NCBI GenBank assembly: GCA_001897745.1
Contig: MKUH01000019.1
Span: 359,347 to 423,346 of the forward strand
DNA length: 64,000 nucleotides
Origin: Candidatus Accumulibacter sp. 66-26
Lineage (GTDB): Bacteria > Pseudomonadota > Gammaproteobacteria > Burkholderiales > Rhodocyclaceae
Reading direction: 5' to 3'
Part shown: in pieces, positions 19,191-30,408 of the stretch
How the letters are laid out: the number at the start of each line of letters is the position of its first letter
Position numbering within the stretch: position 1 is the first letter of the stretch
The notes under the pieces: generated by a model
Database searches by the model: none
The model's input: only the letters and a program-made list of their open reading frames with translations
What the model was told of the DNA's origin: nothing
Program-made: the position numbers and the translations under genes

Positions 19191-20639
19191 ATGAACCAGT
19201 GGGAAGTCGTCATCGGCATCGAGACGCACGTGCAGCTCTCGACCCAATCGAAAATCTTCTCCGGCGCCTCGACCGCCTTCGGCGCCGCGCCGAACGTGCA
19301 GGCCTGCGCCGTCGATCTCGCGCTGCCCGGCGTCCTGCCGGTGCTCAACAAGGGCGCCGTCGAGTGCGCGATCCGCTTCGGCCTCGCGGTCGGCGCGCAG
19401 ATCGCCCCGAAGTCGGTTTTCGCACGCAAGAACTACTTCTACCCGGACCTCCCCAAGGGCTACCAGATCAGCCAGTTCGAGCTGCCGGTGGTGGTCGGCG
19501 GCGGCGTCGCGATCCAGCTCGGCCAGGGCGAGAACGCCGTCGAGAAGATCGTCGAACTGACGCGCGCCCACCTCGAGGAAGACGCTGGCAAATCGCTGCA
19601 CGAGGATTTCCACGGCAAGTCGGGAATCGACCTCAACCGCGCCGGCACGCCGCTGCTGGAAATCGTCACCGAACCGGTGATGCGCTCGTCGGCCGAAGCC
19701 GTCGCCTACGCGCGCGCACTGCACGCGTTGGTGCGCTGGATCGGCATCTGCGACGGCAACATGCAGGAAGGCTCCTTCCGCTGCGACGCCAACGTCTCGG
19801 TACGCCGTCCCGGCCAGCCCTTCGGCACGCGCCGCGAAATCAAGAACCTCAACTCCTTCCGCTTCATGCAGCAGGCCATCGACTACGAAGTGCAGTGGCA
19901 GATCGCCACCATCGAGGACGGCGGCAAGATCCAGCAGGCCACCGTGCTCTTCGACCCGGACAGCGGCGAAACGCGCGCCATGCGCAGCAAGGAAGACGCG
20001 CACGACTACCGCTACTTCCCCGATCCCGACCTGCTGCCGCTGGTCATCGACCGCGACTGGGTCGAGCGCACGCGGGCGACGATGCCGGAGCTGCCGACCG
20101 CCAAGCGCGACCGCTTCGTCGCCGACTACGGCCTCTCGGCCTACGACGCGACGGCGCTGACCGCCGCGCTGGAAGTCGCCGACTTCTACGAGGCCGCCGT
20201 CGCCGTTGCCGGCAAGGCCAGCGCCAAGCCGTGCGCGAATTGGGTGACGGTCGACCTCGCCGCGCGCCTGAACAAGGACGGCAAGGACATCGGCGAGTCG
20301 CCGGTGAGCGCCGCGCAGCTCGGCGGCCTCGTCGCGCGCATCGCCGACAACACCATCTCGAACAACATCGCCAAGAAGGTCTTCGAAGCGCTGTGGAACG
20401 GCGAGGGCAGCACAGCCGACGAGATCATCGAGAAGCAGGGGCTGAAGCAGATCACCGATACCGGCGCCATCGAGACGCTGATCGACGAGGTGCTCGCCGC
20501 CAACGCGGCGATGGTCGCCGAATTCCGCGCCGGCAAGGAAAAGGCCTTCAACGCGCTGGTCGGCCAGGCGATGAAGGCGACCAAGGGCAAGGCCAACCCG
20601 CAGCAGGTCAACGAACTGCTGCGCAAGAAGCTCGGGTAA
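19191..20639 (+). CDS. gatB: Asp-tRNA(Asn)/Glu-tRNA(Gln) amidotransferase subunit B
   Basis: 482 residues. Begins [13 protein letters not shown]; kinase-like catalytic cradle with [14 protein letters not shown] and [13 protein letters not shown], followed by the helical YqeY-like tail that grips tRNA. Activates the mischarged carboxylate with ATP. Ends at a bidirectional terminator. Confidence 0.97.
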   Translation: MNQWEVVIGIETHVQLSTQSKIFSGASTAFGAAPNVQACAVDLALPGVLPVLNKGAVECAIRFGLAVGAQIAPKSVFARKNYFYPDLPKGYQISQFELPVVVGGGVAIQLGQGENAVEKIVELTRAHLEEDAGKSLHEDFHGKSGIDLNRAGTPLLEIVTEPVMRSSAEAVAYARALHALVRWIGICDGNMQEGSFRCDANVSVRRPGQPFGTRREIKNLNSFRFMQQAIDYEVQWQIATIEDGGKIQQATVLFDPDSGETRAMRSKEDAHDYRYFPDPDLLPLVIDRDWVERTRATMPELPTAKRDRFVADYGLSAYDATALTAALEVADFYEAAVAVAGKASAKPCANWVTVDLAARLNKDGKDIGESPVSAAQLGGLVARIADNTISNNIAKKVFEALWNGEGSTADEIIEKQGLKQITDTGAIETLIDEVLAANAAMVAEFRAGKEKAFNALVGQAMKATKGKANPQQVNELLRKKLG

Positions 20640-20666
20640 TACGCAGAGTACGCAGCGATCAAAACG

Positions 20667-20692
20667 AACGGGCCGCAGCAGCGGCCCGTTTT
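20667..20692. terminator. Bidirectional terminator after gatB
   Basis: Perfect 10-bp stem AACGGGCCGC / GCGGCCCGTT with loop AGCA, followed by TTTT on the plus strand and flanked by AAAA upstream for the minus strand. Separates gatB from the convergent gene ending at 20700. Confidence 0.85.
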
Positions 20693-20699
20693 GCATCGC

Positions 20700-21320
20700 T
20701 CAGCGCACGGCGCGCCGGCGGCTCAGGTCGATGAAGCGGCGCCGGTCTTCGTCGTACTTGGCGCGCACGATCTCCAACTCCTTGTTCTTCGCCTCGATGA
20801 CGGACTGCTGCGCCTTGATCTCGAAGTCGGCGTCGCGCAGCCCCTTGTCGACTTCCGCCGGCAGGGTCTTCTTCTTGTAGAACTCGGCCTCGTCCTCGAA
20901 GCGCTTGCGGCTCTTGCGCGCGTCGGCGATCTTCGCCTCGGCGTTGGCGATCGATTTGCGCACGTCCTGCTCGGCGCGGACGCGCATCGCCTCGATGTCC
21001 TTTTCGCTGCCGTAGGTGTTGAGCAGCGCCATGTCCTTGCGCTGCTGCTCCTTGAGCGCCGCCTCTTCCTCCTTGCGGCGCTGCTCGTCGATTTCGCGCT
21101 GGGCGCGCTGCTCGGCGGAGAGCGGCGCCTCGACGCGGCGGACCGTGTAGCCGGACTCGCCGATCTCGCGATAGGCCCGCCCGTAACAGGCCTGCGGCAG
21201 GATATCGCCGCACACCTGGCGGCCGCTGTCGTCGTTGCAGCAGAACAAGCGGGCGGCCGCCGCCGGCGCGGCGCCGCTCAGCGCCGCGAGCACACAACCC
21301 AGGCTAGCGGCTGCGCGCAA
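20700..21320 (-). CDS. Exported coiled-coil protein of unknown function
   Basis: 206 residues from a TTG at 21320; AGGAG sits seven bases upstream, supporting this start inside the last codons of pyrE. Signal peptide ends near AAAA-RLF. A short Cys-bearing segment ([20 protein letters not shown]) then a long charged coiled coil (about 65-200) follow. The Cys segment looks like the DUF4124-type N-terminus seen in proteobacterial envelope proteins. Likely periplasmic; no catalytic motif. Confidence 0.75.
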   Translation of the reverse strand: MRAAASLGCVLAALSGAAPAAAARLFCCNDDSGRQVCGDILPQACYGRAYREIGESGYTVRRVEAPLSAEQRAQREIDEQRRKEEEAALKEQQRKDMALLNTYGSEKDIEAMRVRAEQDVRKSIANAEAKIADARKSRKRFEDEAEFYKKKTLPAEVDKGLRDADFEIKAQQSVIEAKNKELEIVRAKYDEDRRRFIDLSRRRAVR

Positions 21321-21951
21321 CCCCGAACTCCTGGCGGTAGCGCGCCACGGCGGCTTCGTTCTGCTTGAAGTCGGGGCGTTCGTGAAGGAAGGTCATCAGG
21401 TCGTCGAGGCTGGCGACGGCGACCACCGGGATGCCGAAGTCGCGCTCGACCTCCTGCACCGCCGACAGCGCGCCGGTGCCGCGCTCCATGCGGTCGAGGG
21501 CGATGACGACGCCGGCCGGCGTGGCGCCCGCGGCGCGGATCAATTCGACCGATTCGCGCACCGAGGTACCGGCCGAGATCACGTCGTCGACGATCAGCAC
21601 GCGGCCGGCGAGCGGCGCGCCGACGGTGGTGCCGCCCTCGCCGTGGTCCTTGGCTTCCTTGCGGTTGTAGGCGAAAGGCGTGTTGCGGCCGGCCTGCGCG
21701 AGCGCCACGGCGGTCGTCGCGGCGAGCGGGATGCCCTTGTAGGCCGGCCCGAACAGGACGTCGAAGGCGATGCCGCTGGCGGCGATGGCCTTCGCGTAGA
21801 ATTGCGCCAGCCGGTCGAGCGCGACGCCGTCGTCGAACAAGCCGGCATTGAAGAAGTAGGGCGAGAGACGCCCGGCCTTGGTTTTGAACTCGCCGAAGCG
21901 CAGCACGTTGCGCGACACGGCAAACTCGATGAATTCCTGACGAAAGTCCAT
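21304..21951 (-). CDS. pyrE: Orotate phosphoribosyltransferase
   Basis: 215 residues; makes OMP from orotate and PRPP. PRPP motif [13 protein letters not shown], orotate loop [11 protein letters not shown] near residues 27-37, and [11 protein letters not shown] are all present. Divergent from the exonuclease gene with only 41 bases between, so the promoters must overlap. Confidence 0.96.
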   Translation of the reverse strand: MDFRQEFIEFAVSRNVLRFGEFKTKAGRLSPYFFNAGLFDDGVALDRLAQFYAKAIAASGIAFDVLFGPAYKGIPLAATTAVALAQAGRNTPFAYNRKEAKDHGEGGTTVGAPLAGRVLIVDDVISAGTSVRESVELIRAAGATPAGVVIALDRMERGTGALSAVQEVERDFGIPVVAVASLDDLMTFLHERPDFKQNEAAVARYRQEFGVARSR

Positions 21952-21992
21952 AACAACCGTTGTATTGACGCCGTTTGCGGCATGGATTCCGT

Positions 21993-22781
21993 ATGTTACG
22001 CATCATCACCCTAAACCTCAACGGCATTCGCTCGGCCTGGAACAAGGGCGTCCTGCCCTGGGCCGCCGCGCAGAACGCCGACGTCGTCTGCCTGCAGGAA
22101 CTGAAGGCGCAGCACGCCGACCTCTCCGACGAGATGAGAACCCCGGACGGCATGCACGCCTACTACCACTGCGCCGAGAAGAAGGGCTACAGCGGCGTCG
22201 GCCTGTGGTGCCGGAAGCAGCCGGACGCGCTGATCGAGGGACTGGACGCGCCGGAAGCCGAGGAATTCAACGCCGAGGGCCGCTACCTGCGCGCCGATTT
22301 CGGCAAGCTCTCGGTGATCTCGCTCTACCTACCGTCGGGCTCGAGCTCGCCCGAGCGGCAGGAGGCCAAGTTCCGCTTCATGGACATCTTCCTTCCGCAC
22401 CTCGTCGAACTCACGCGCTGCGGCCGCGACGTCGTCGTCTGCGGCGACTGGAACATCGCACACCGCGAGATCGACCTGAAGAACTGGAAAGGCAACCGCA
22501 AGAACTCGGGCTTCCTGCCCGAAGAACGCGCATGGGTCGATCAGGTGCTCGGCGCGGGCTGGCGCGACGTCTACCGCAACCTCCACCCGGAAGCCGGCGA
22601 GGAATGCTACACGTGGTGGTCGAACCGCGGCCAGGCGTGGGCCAAGAACGTCGGCTGGCGCATCGACTACCAGCTGGCGACCCCGGAACTGGCCGCGACC
22701 GCGCGCCGGGCCTCGGTCTACAAGGAGCAGCGCTTCTCCGACCACGCACCGCTGACGATCGACTACGACTACGCCCCCTAA
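21993..22781 (+). CDS. exoA: Exodeoxyribonuclease III family AP endonuclease
   Basis: 262 residues from ATG 21993 ([15 protein letters not shown]). Metal and catalytic motifs: [23 protein letters not shown], and the closing [10 protein letters not shown]. Base excision repair enzyme cutting at abasic sites. Closer in pattern to ExoA/XthA2-like members than to E. coli XthA (for example VVCLQELK and [10 protein letters not shown]). Confidence 0.92.
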   Translation: MLRIITLNLNGIRSAWNKGVLPWAAAQNADVVCLQELKAQHADLSDEMRTPDGMHAYYHCAEKKGYSGVGLWCRKQPDALIEGLDAPEAEEFNAEGRYLRADFGKLSVISLYLPSGSSSPERQEAKFRFMDIFLPHLVELTRCGRDVVVCGDWNIAHREIDLKNWKGNRKNSGFLPEERAWVDQVLGAGWRDVYRNLHPEAGEECYTWWSNRGQAWAKNVGWRIDYQLATPELAATARRASVYKEQRFSDHAPLTIDYDYAP

Positions 22782-22952
22782 ACGCCCGCGAATATTCGGA
22801 CGGCATCGCGCGAAGCAAGGAAATTGGCGGCATACCGCCGCGCATGCATTGATCTGACGACGCAAATTGGATACCGTTGACCTCCGGATAGCAGTGCATC
22901 TTGAGTTCCGCATCCATCTTCAGTCCGTTTCATTTCCAACGTGAGGTTTGTC

Positions 22953-23273
22953 ATGTCCGAAGCCGTCGATCTGTCCAACGTCAACAAGCAAAAAATCGTC
23001 TCCGACATGAAGGTCGTCGTCGCCGACGCGGAAGAAATCCTGCGCGCCACGGCCGGCGCCGCCGGCGAGAAGGTCAGCGAGCTGCGCGAACGCATCCAGG
23101 ACCGTCTGCGCGACGCCAAGATCCGCCTGGCCGACGCCGAAGCCGCGCTGGTCGACAAGACCAAGGCCGCCGCGCGCGCCACCGACGACTTCGTGCACGA
23201 AAACCCCTGGAAGGCCGTCGGCATCGCCGCCGGCATCGGCCTGCTGCTCGGCGTCATCATCGGCCGTCGCTAA
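22953..23273 (+). CDS. YqjD/ElaB (DUF883) family protein
   Basis: 106 residues. Soluble helical part (about 10-80) with many Ala, Glu and Lys, followed by a C-terminal membrane anchor containing GIAAGIGLLLGVIIGRR. Start MSEAVDLSN fits the family. Members tether to the inner membrane and some bind stationary-phase ribosomes. It heads a cluster with YqjE- and YqjK-like genes. A 171-base gap upstream holds a short GGCGG/CCGCC hairpin but no clear promoter. Confidence 0.88.
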   Translation: MSEAVDLSNVNKQKIVSDMKVVVADAEEILRATAGAAGEKVSELRERIQDRLRDAKIRLADAEAALVDKTKAAARATDDFVHENPWKAVGIAAGIGLLLGVIIGRR

Positions 23274-23288
23274 GCGACCGCCCGCCGT

Positions 23289-23726
23289 ATGAGCGAACAG
23301 CGTAGCGGGGAAGCGGCCGGCGCCCACGGCGGCCTGTTCCCCGCGCTGAAGAATCTCGCGGCGACGCTGGTCGCCAGCGGGCGCACGCGCCTCGAACTGC
23401 TCGCCAACGAGTTCGAGGAGGAAAAGCTGCGCGCCGTGCGCCTGCTGCTGCTGACCCAGGGCATGATGTTCTGCCTCGGCGTCGGCATCCTGCTCGGCGT
23501 CGGCCTGCTCGCGCTCGTTTTCCGCGAACACGCGCCGCTCGTCGTCGGCGCCTGCGCCGCACTCTTCCTGCTGCTCGCCGGCGTGCTCTACGGCGCCGTC
23601 CAGCGCTCGGCGCACCGTCCGCAGCGGGCGTTCGCCGCGAGCCTCGCCGAACTCGAGGAAGACCTCCGTCAGCTCAAGGCGGCGGCGCGCGAAGAAGCGG
23701 CGCGCACGGGCGTCGCGGAAAAGTGA
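23289..23726 (+). CDS. YqjE-like (phage holin 3_6 family) membrane protein
   Basis: 145 residues with two membrane helices (about 57-79 and 84-106) between charged ends. The N-terminal LFPALKNLAATLVASGRTRLELLANEFEEE-type segment (split: LFPALKNLAATL, RLELLANEFEEEK) is the family hallmark. Despite the holin name these are chromosomal membrane proteins. Starts 15 bases after the YqjD-like gene and overlaps the next gene. Confidence 0.85.
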   Translation: MSEQRSGEAAGAHGGLFPALKNLAATLVASGRTRLELLANEFEEEKLRAVRLLLLTQGMMFCLGVGILLGVGLLALVFREHAPLVVGACAALFLLLAGVLYGAVQRSAHRPQRAFAASLAELEEDLRQLKAAAREEAARTGVAEK

Positions 23727-24043
23727 ACCGTCGCCTGCTCGACATCGGCGTCCGCCGCGGCCGCCTGCTCGAACGCATCGCCGCGCAGCGGCGGGAGCTG
23801 ACGGCGGAACTGCGGCCGCTGGGCGCCGCCCTGCAGACCACCGACCACGCGCTGCAGAAGCTGCGCAGCGGCGTCGATTACGTCAAGGCGCACCCGGCGA
23901 CCTTCGCCGCCGCCTTCCTCGTGCTTCTCCTGCTCAAGCCCCGGCGCGTCTGGCGCTGGACCCAGCGCGGGATCGTCGCCTGGCGGACCTGGCAGCTCGT
24001 GCGCACGCAGTTCGCGCGCTTCGCCCGCCGCGTCGGCATCTGA
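23723..24043 (+). CDS. YqjK-like protein
   Basis: 106 residues, GTG start overlapping the previous stop (GTGA). Basic helical N-terminus (RRGRLLERIAAQRREL), one hydrophobic segment (about 61-74), then a basic tail. Fits the YqjK-like family found third in yqjD-yqjE-yqjK clusters. Function unknown. Confidence 0.75.
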   Translation: MNRRLLDIGVRRGRLLERIAAQRRELTAELRPLGAALQTTDHALQKLRSGVDYVKAHPATFAAAFLVLLLLKPRRVWRWTQRGIVAWRTWQLVRTQFARFARRVGI

Positions 24044-24048
24044 ACGAT

Positions 24049-24354
24049 TTGGCGGGACCGGGCGAATCGGCGATCAAGCGCCTGCTGGCCGCGCAGCGGC
24101 GGCAAATGCGGCATGCGGTCGCCGAGGCCGTGCAGATGCGGGGCCTGATGCCCCTCCTGATGAAGAACCGCAACGGCGGCCGTTGGACGGGCGACGAGAA
24201 GGCCGAACTGCTGCGCCAGATGCGTATCCTGTGGCGCCTTTCGCCCTATCTCCTGTTTCTGCTGCTGCCCGGCTCGGCGCTCCTGCTGCCGCTCTACGCC
24301 GGCTGGCTGGACCGTCGCCGCAAGGCTCGCCCGCCGCGTCCGCCGAGCGCTTGA
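24049..24354 (+). CDS. Small LETM1-like membrane protein
   Basis: 101 residues from TTG 24049; an in-frame ATG at 24106 would give a shorter product and no strong ribosome site decides. The segment ending SPYLLFLLLPGSALLLPLY resembles the LETM1 pattern in which a PF...P.F.LLP membrane helix follows a basic amphipathic region. It closes the YqjD-E-K cluster with five bases spacing, so it probably shares the transcript. Role unknown. Confidence 0.6.
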   Translation: MAGPGESAIKRLLAAQRRQMRHAVAEAVQMRGLMPLLMKNRNGGRWTGDEKAELLRQMRILWRLSPYLLFLLLPGSALLLPLYAGWLDRRRKARPPRPPSA

Positions 24355-24361
24355 GCCGGGA

Positions 24362-25093
24362 TCAAACCCAAAGACCCTGCGCCACCATCTGCCGCGTCGC
24401 TGCCTCCGACCAGCCGCGATTGGCCGCCGGACTGGCCGGACTCGGGTGCAGCACGCGTCCGATGCGCAGCGGCAGGCCGGCCAGCGCCTCGACGGCGCGC
24501 GCCTCGGCGAAGGCGCCGATGCCGATCACCCATTCCGGCTGCAGGGCCGCGACGAGCGCGCGCAGATGCGCGTCGCAGGCGGCATAGAGCGGCGCCGCCT
24601 CGGCGGCCGGCAGCTTGTCCGGCGTCAGGTTGCGGCCGTGGTCGAAGAAGGCCAGCGGGCAGTAGTTGGCGACGAAATGCTCGGCGAAGAAGGCATCCGC
24701 CGTTCCGAAACGCTCGCGAAAGAGGCTCCACAGGCGGCGCCCGCTGACTTCGGAGCGCGTGCAGGCGAAGCCCTCGACCGGACGCTTCGGGTTTTCCCGC
24801 GCCGGCTTGCCGATCGGCGCCTCGATGCCCATCCAGTCGCGCACCGCGTCGATCTCGCCGAAGGGCACGCCGCACTGCACCATGCCGAAGGGGCCGGGAT
24901 TCATGCCGAGGAAGACGATCCGCTTGCGCTGCGCGCCGTAGCGCCGCAGATAGGCTTCGTGCGGCGCCCAGGCGTAGTCGAGCGGGTTGTAGACGTGCGA
25001 GACGGGCGGCGCGAAGGGCAGCGCGTCGACGGCGGCGGACAGGGTCCGCGCGGCGGCGATCAGCGCGGCGGCGGGCGAGCGATCAGTGGGCAT
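24362..25093 (-). CDS. SMUG1-type uracil-DNA glycosylase
   Basis: 243 residues from ATG 25093; an upstream in-frame start at 25117 is possible. Catalytic GMNPGPFGM at 63-71 and the closing HPSPASPAAN are the family signatures; FGEIDAVRDWMG and FACTRSEVSGRR also fit. Excises uracil and oxidised pyrimidines from DNA. Overlaps the ampG stop by 11 bases. Confidence 0.9.
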   Translation of the reverse strand: MPTDRSPAAALIAAARTLSAAVDALPFAPPVSHVYNPLDYAWAPHEAYLRRYGAQRKRIVFLGMNPGPFGMVQCGVPFGEIDAVRDWMGIEAPIGKPARENPKRPVEGFACTRSEVSGRRLWSLFRERFGTADAFFAEHFVANYCPLAFFDHGRNLTPDKLPAAEAAPLYAACDAHLRALVAALQPEWVIGIGAFAEARAVEALAGLPLRIGRVLHPSPASPAANRGWSEAATRQMVAQGLWV

Positions 25094-26357
25094 AGGCCTT
25101 GGCTTCCTTGGCGGCATGCCAGGGCGCGACGCGCGACAGCAGCAGCATGCCGGGGACGGCCAGCGCGGTGCACAGCAGGAAGAAGCTGAACCAGCCCAGC
25201 CCTTCCACCAGCCAGCCGGCCGACGCGTTGATGAAGGTGCGCGGCACGGCGGCGAGGCTGGTGAACAGGGCGAACTGGGTCGCCGTGTAGGCCGGGTGCG
25301 TGCTGCGCGCGATGAAGGCGACGAAGGCGGCGGTACCGAGGCCGACGCCGAGCGCTTCGAGGCCGATCACGGCGGCCAGCGCCAGGCGCTGGTCGAGGCC
25401 GATTTCCGCCTGCGGGCCGAGCCAGGCGAGCCAGGCGAAGCCGAGGATGGAGACCAGCTGCACGACGCCGAACAGCCAGAGCGCACGGTTGATGCCGATG
25501 CGCACCATCCACAGGCCGCCGAGCAGGCCGCCGATCACCGCCGGCCACAGGCCGGCATGCTTGGCGATCAGGCCGATGTCGGTCTTCGAAAAGCCCATGT
25601 CGAGGTAGAAAGGCGTCGCCAGCGCGGTGCACAACGAGTCGCCGAGCTTGTAGAGGAAGATGAAGGCGAGCACCAGCAGCGCGCCGCGCACACCGGCCCG
25701 CCCGAGGAATTCGTGGAAGGGCTCGACGACCGCTTCGCGCAGGGTCTTCGGCGCGGCGCGCACGGCCGCCGGCTCGGCGATCAGCAGCACCATGACCATG
25801 CCCGGCAGCATGAAGGCGGCGGTGATCCAGAATACTTCCGACCACGGCAGCAGGTCGGCGAGGATCAACGACAGCGAGCCGGGAACGAGGCCGGCGACGC
25901 GGTAGGCGTTCACGTGCACCGAGTTGCCGAGGCCGAGTTCGCTCTCGGCCAGCAGCTCGCGCCGGTAGGCGTCGAGCGCGATGTCCTGCGTCGCCGAAAA
26001 CAGCGCGAGGAGGGCAGCCAGCCACAGCACCGGGCCGATCTCGGCGCGCGGCGAGAGGCCACCGAGCAAGCCGATGCTCAGCAACAGGCCGATCTGGGTG
26101 AGCAGCATCCAGCCGCGCCGGCGGCCGAGCGCCGGCAGCGCGTAGCGGTCGAGCAGCGGCGCCCAGAGAAATTTCCAGGTATAGGGAAACTGGATCAGCG
26201 CGAAGAAACCGATCGTCTTGAGGTCGACGCCCTCGCTGCGCAGCCAGGCCGGCAGCAGGTTGAGCAGCAGGTAGAGCGGCAGGCCGGAGGAAAAGCCGGT
26301 GAAGATGCAGATCAGCATCTTCCGGGTGAGCAGGACGCGCAGCCAGTCGGGCGTCAA
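25083..26357 (-). CDS. ampG: AmpG-family muropeptide permease
   Basis: 424 residues, twelve predicted membrane helices. Diagnostic N-terminal stretch: GFSSGLPLYLL, LQ-type AWLRSEGVDLKTIG, FPYTWKFLWAPLLDRY and GRRRGWML. Imports GlcNAc-anhydroMurNAc peptides for wall recycling. Start is a TTG overlapping the metW stop (TTGA); no better ATG precedes the first helix, so the exact start is uncertain. Confidence 0.88.
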   Translation of the reverse strand: MTPDWLRVLLTRKMLICIFTGFSSGLPLYLLLNLLPAWLRSEGVDLKTIGFFALIQFPYTWKFLWAPLLDRYALPALGRRRGWMLLTQIGLLLSIGLLGGLSPRAEIGPVLWLAALLALFSATQDIALDAYRRELLAESELGLGNSVHVNAYRVAGLVPGSLSLILADLLPWSEVFWITAAFMLPGMVMVLLIAEPAAVRAAPKTLREAVVEPFHEFLGRAGVRGALLVLAFIFLYKLGDSLCTALATPFYLDMGFSKTDIGLIAKHAGLWPAVIGGLLGGLWMVRIGINRALWLFGVVQLVSILGFAWLAWLGPQAEIGLDQRLALAAVIGLEALGVGLGTAAFVAFIARSTHPAYTATQFALFTSLAAVPRTFINASAGWLVEGLGWFSFFLLCTALAVPGMLLLSRVAPWHAAKEAKAYAH

Positions 26358-27000
26358 CGCGGCAGTCCGATGCGGTAGAAGGCCAGGCTGCCGTTCAGGT
26401 TGGGGTCGTCGTGCACGGCCCGCCCGGCGTCGTCGAAGGCCTTGCGCTCGCGGATCTCGATGCCGAGCCGGGCGCACAGCGCCTCGAAGTCGGCGATCGT
26501 GAAGAAGCGCACGTTGGGCGTGTCGTACCACTGGTAGGGCAGGTCCTCGGAGACCGGCATGCGCCCGGCGGCGATCGCCGCGCGGTTGGCGCGATAGGCG
26601 AAGTTGGGGAAGCTGACGACGGCCTCGTCGGCGACGCGCAGCATCTCGCCGAGGATGCGCTCGGTGGCGTGCATGGCCTGCAGCGCCTGCGAGATGACGA
26701 CGTGGTTGAACGAGCGGTCCTCGAAGCCGGAAAGGCCGCGCTCGATGTCGATCTGGATCACGTCGACGCCGTTGCGGATGCAGCCGAGCACGCGCTCGTG
26801 GTCGATCTCGACGCCGTAGCCCTCGACGCCCTTGGTCTCGCGCAGGTAGCGCAGCAGCGTGCCGTCGCCGCAGCCGAGGTCGAGCACGCGCTCGCCGGGC
26901 GGAATCCAGCCGGCGATCACGGCGAAGTCGAAGCGCTCGCGCTCCTTGGCGTTCATCGCGCGGGGCGAGGCTTCGCCCGCCCCGCCGGGAGTTCTTTCCG

Positions 27001-27004
<4 letters not shown>
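26354..27004 (-). CDS. metW: MetW methyltransferase-like protein
   Basis: 216 residues. SAM-binding motif [13 protein letters not shown], MetW-specific [23 protein letters not shown] (split: [18 protein letters not shown]) and [13 protein letters not shown]. Required with MetX for homoserine acylation in several proteobacteria. Start overlaps the metX stop (ATGA); a second start at MNAKERERF is possible. Confidence 0.93.
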
Positions 27005-28137
<1,133 letters not shown>

Positions 28138-28224
28138 CGCAATCGGATTACTGAAAAATATCGCTGAAAGATTCGCTGAAAACGCGCCGGAAAACGGGCG
28201 GCAAACATCGTGAATCGCGAAAAC

Positions 28225-28258
28225 AAAAAGCCCAGTCAGCGGGTTCGCGGACTGGGCT
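28225..28258 (-). terminator. Rho-independent terminator after ptsI
   Basis: On the minus strand AGCCCAGTC (28258-28250) pairs with GACTGGGCT (28238-28230), followed by five T (28229-28225). Ends the EIIA-ptsH-ptsI transcript before metX. Confidence 0.85.
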
Positions 28259-28351
28259 CGCCCCGCTTTAGCCGTATTTGTAGAGCGCCCGCAAGCTGAT
28301 CGGTCAAATCGGCGCTATGGGCCGGAAAGTTACCGCCAGCCCCGGCAAATG

Positions 28352-30109
28352 TCAATTCGGGCGCTCGACGCCGTTCAGCCGGTCGAGGTGCTCGCGGATT
28401 TTCGCCGGCTCCTCGAGACGCAGCAGGCGGCGCACGGCCGGCGCCAGCTCGGCGACGTCGCTCTGCATGACGCGCTGCTTCACTTCGAGGATCTGCGCCG
28501 GATGCATCGAGAACTGGCGCAGTCCCATGCCGAGCAGCAGGCGCGTCAGGCTCGGATCGCCGGCCAGTTCGCCGCACACCGAGACCGGGATGCCGGCCTT
28601 CTCGGCGCTCGTGATGGTGTGCGCGAGCAGCATCAGGACGGCCGGATGCAGCGGGTCGTAGAGGTGCGACACCTGCTCGTCGCTGCGGTCGATGGCCAGC
28701 GTGTACTGGATCAGGTCGTTGGTGCCGATCGACAGGAAATCGAGGCGGCGCAGGAAGAGGCCGATGGCCAGCGCGGCGGCCGGAATCTCGATCATGCCGC
28801 CGACCTCGATGGCCTCGTCGAAGGCGATCTTCTCGCCGCGCAGGCTCGATTTCGCCTGCTCGACGGCGGCCAGCGTCTGGTCGATCTCGCTGGCGTGCGA
28901 GAGCATCGGGATCAGGAGCTTGATCTTGCCGTACTTCGAGGCGCGCAGGATGGCGCGCAGCTGCGTCTGGAACATGCGCGGCTCGGCGAGCGACAGGCGG
29001 ATGGCGCGCAGGCCGAGCGCCGGGTTGGTCTGCACGCGGTCGCCGAGAACGTCGTCCGGGTGCAGGTCCTTGTCGGCGCCGAGGTCGAAGGTGCGGATCG
29101 TCACCGGGCGCCCCTCCATGCCCTTGACCACCTTGCGGTAGGCCTCGAACTGCTCGTCCTCGCTCGGCATGTCGCCGCGTCCGAGGAAGAGGAATTCGGT
29201 GCGGAACAGGCCGACGCCCTCGGCGCCGCCGTCGAGCGCGGCGGGGATGTCGCCGGGCAGCTCGATGTTGGCGTGCAGGGCGACGTCAATCTCGTCGAGC
29301 GTGCACGACTTGGCCGTCTTCAGGCGCTTGAGCTTGGAGCGTTCGAGCTCGATCTGGCTCTTGCGCAGCTGGTATTCCTCGAGCACGCGCGGGTCGGGGT
29401 TGACGATCAGAACGCCGCGCAGGCCGTCGACGATGATCGTTTCCTTGTCGCGGATCAGCTGGCGCGCGTTGTGCAGGCCGAGCACCGCGGGAATCGCCAG
29501 GCTGCGCGCGAGAATCGCCGTGTGCGAGGTGGCGCCACCGACGTCGGTGACGAAGGAGGCGAAGTTGTGGTCCTTGAAGGCGATCACGTCGGCCGGCGCG
29601 AGGTCGTGCGCGACGACGATCAGGTTCTCCTCGCGCACGCCCTTGGCCGCCTTGAGCGCGGCGCGTCCGGGCTGGCCGACGAGTTCCTTGACGACGCGCT
29701 CGACCACTTGGCGCACGTCGTAGCTGCGCTCGCGCAGGTACTGGTCCTCGATCTGCTCGAACTGCGCGACGAGGACTTCCATCTGCTGCACGAGCGCCCA
29801 TTCGGCGTTGCAGCGGCGTTCGCGGATCAGCTGCTTGGGCGTTTCCGAGAGCTCGGGGTCGGCGAGGATCATCGAGTGCAGGTCGATGAAGGCGCCGAGC
29901 TCGGCCGGCGAATGCTCCATGCCTTCCTTCATCGCCTCGAACTCGCTGCGCACGCGCGCCAGCGCCGTCTCGAAGCGGGCGATTTCCTTGTCCACCATGC
30001 GCGGCGCGATGACCAGGTGCGACACCTCGAGCGTCGCGTGCGACATCAGGTGCGCCTGGCCGATGGCGATGCCGCCGGATACGCCGAGACCGTGCAGGGT
30101 GAAGCTCAT
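28352..30109 (-). CDS. ptsI: PTS enzyme I
   Basis: 585 residues from ATG 30109, preferred to ATG 30115 because GGGGGAG then lies at normal distance. Phosphorylated His is in GGATSHTAILAR (about 196); PEP-binding motifs include VGLFRTEFLF, GTNDLIQYTLAIDRSD and VCGELAGDP. Takes phosphate from PEP to HPr. No sugar-specific EIIB/C is in the window. Confidence 0.95.
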   Translation of the reverse strand: MSFTLHGLGVSGGIAIGQAHLMSHATLEVSHLVIAPRMVDKEIARFETALARVRSEFEAMKEGMEHSPAELGAFIDLHSMILADPELSETPKQLIRERRCNAEWALVQQMEVLVAQFEQIEDQYLRERSYDVRQVVERVVKELVGQPGRAALKAAKGVREENLIVVAHDLAPADVIAFKDHNFASFVTDVGGATSHTAILARSLAIPAVLGLHNARQLIRDKETIIVDGLRGVLIVNPDPRVLEEYQLRKSQIELERSKLKRLKTAKSCTLDEIDVALHANIELPGDIPAALDGGAEGVGLFRTEFLFLGRGDMPSEDEQFEAYRKVVKGMEGRPVTIRTFDLGADKDLHPDDVLGDRVQTNPALGLRAIRLSLAEPRMFQTQLRAILRASKYGKIKLLIPMLSHASEIDQTLAAVEQAKSSLRGEKIAFDEAIEVGGMIEIPAAALAIGLFLRRLDFLSIGTNDLIQYTLAIDRSDEQVSHLYDPLHPAVLMLLAHTITSAEKAGIPVSVCGELAGDPSLTRLLLGMGLRQFSMHPAQILEVKQRVMQSDVAELAPAVRRLLRLEEPAKIREHLDRLNGVERPN

Positions 30110-30115
30110 GGACAT

Positions 30116-30385
30116 CTACTCCCCCTCGCCGAAGCGGTCGGCGATCAGCTTCAGGATGGCGTCGAGCGCCATCTGCTCGTCGTCGCCGACGGTCTCGACG
30201 ACCACCTGCGAGCCCTTGCCGGCGGCCAGCATCATGACGCCCATGATGCTCTTGGCGTTGATGCGGCGGGTTCCCTTTTCCATCCAGACTTCGCTGCTGA
30301 AGCTGCCGGCCAGCTGGGTCAGCTTGGCCGAGGCGCGGGCGTGCAGGCCCAGCTTATTGACGATTTCGGTTTCGGCGCGTGCCAT
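30116..30385 (-). CDS. ptsH: HPr phosphocarrier protein
   Basis: 89 residues from ATG 30385 (MARAETEIVNKLGLHARA). His15 is the phosphorylation site and Ser46 in NAKSIMGVM is the position used by HPr kinase. Ends one base before the first possible ptsI ATG. Confidence 0.95.
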   Translation of the reverse strand: MARAETEIVNKLGLHARASAKLTQLAGSFSSEVWMEKGTRRINAKSIMGVMMLAAGKGSQVVVETVGDDEQMALDAILKLIADRFGEGE

Positions 30386-30408
30386 CGATCGTTCCCCGTT
30401 GTTTTCAA

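Noticed and set aside
23289..23726. Prophage, from the holin-family label
   Set aside because: The gene sits in a yqjD-yqjE-yqjK cluster with chromosomal composition and no other phage genes nearby.
28138..28224. SAM riboswitch before metX
   Set aside because: The leader was checked for the SAM-II word order and none was found.
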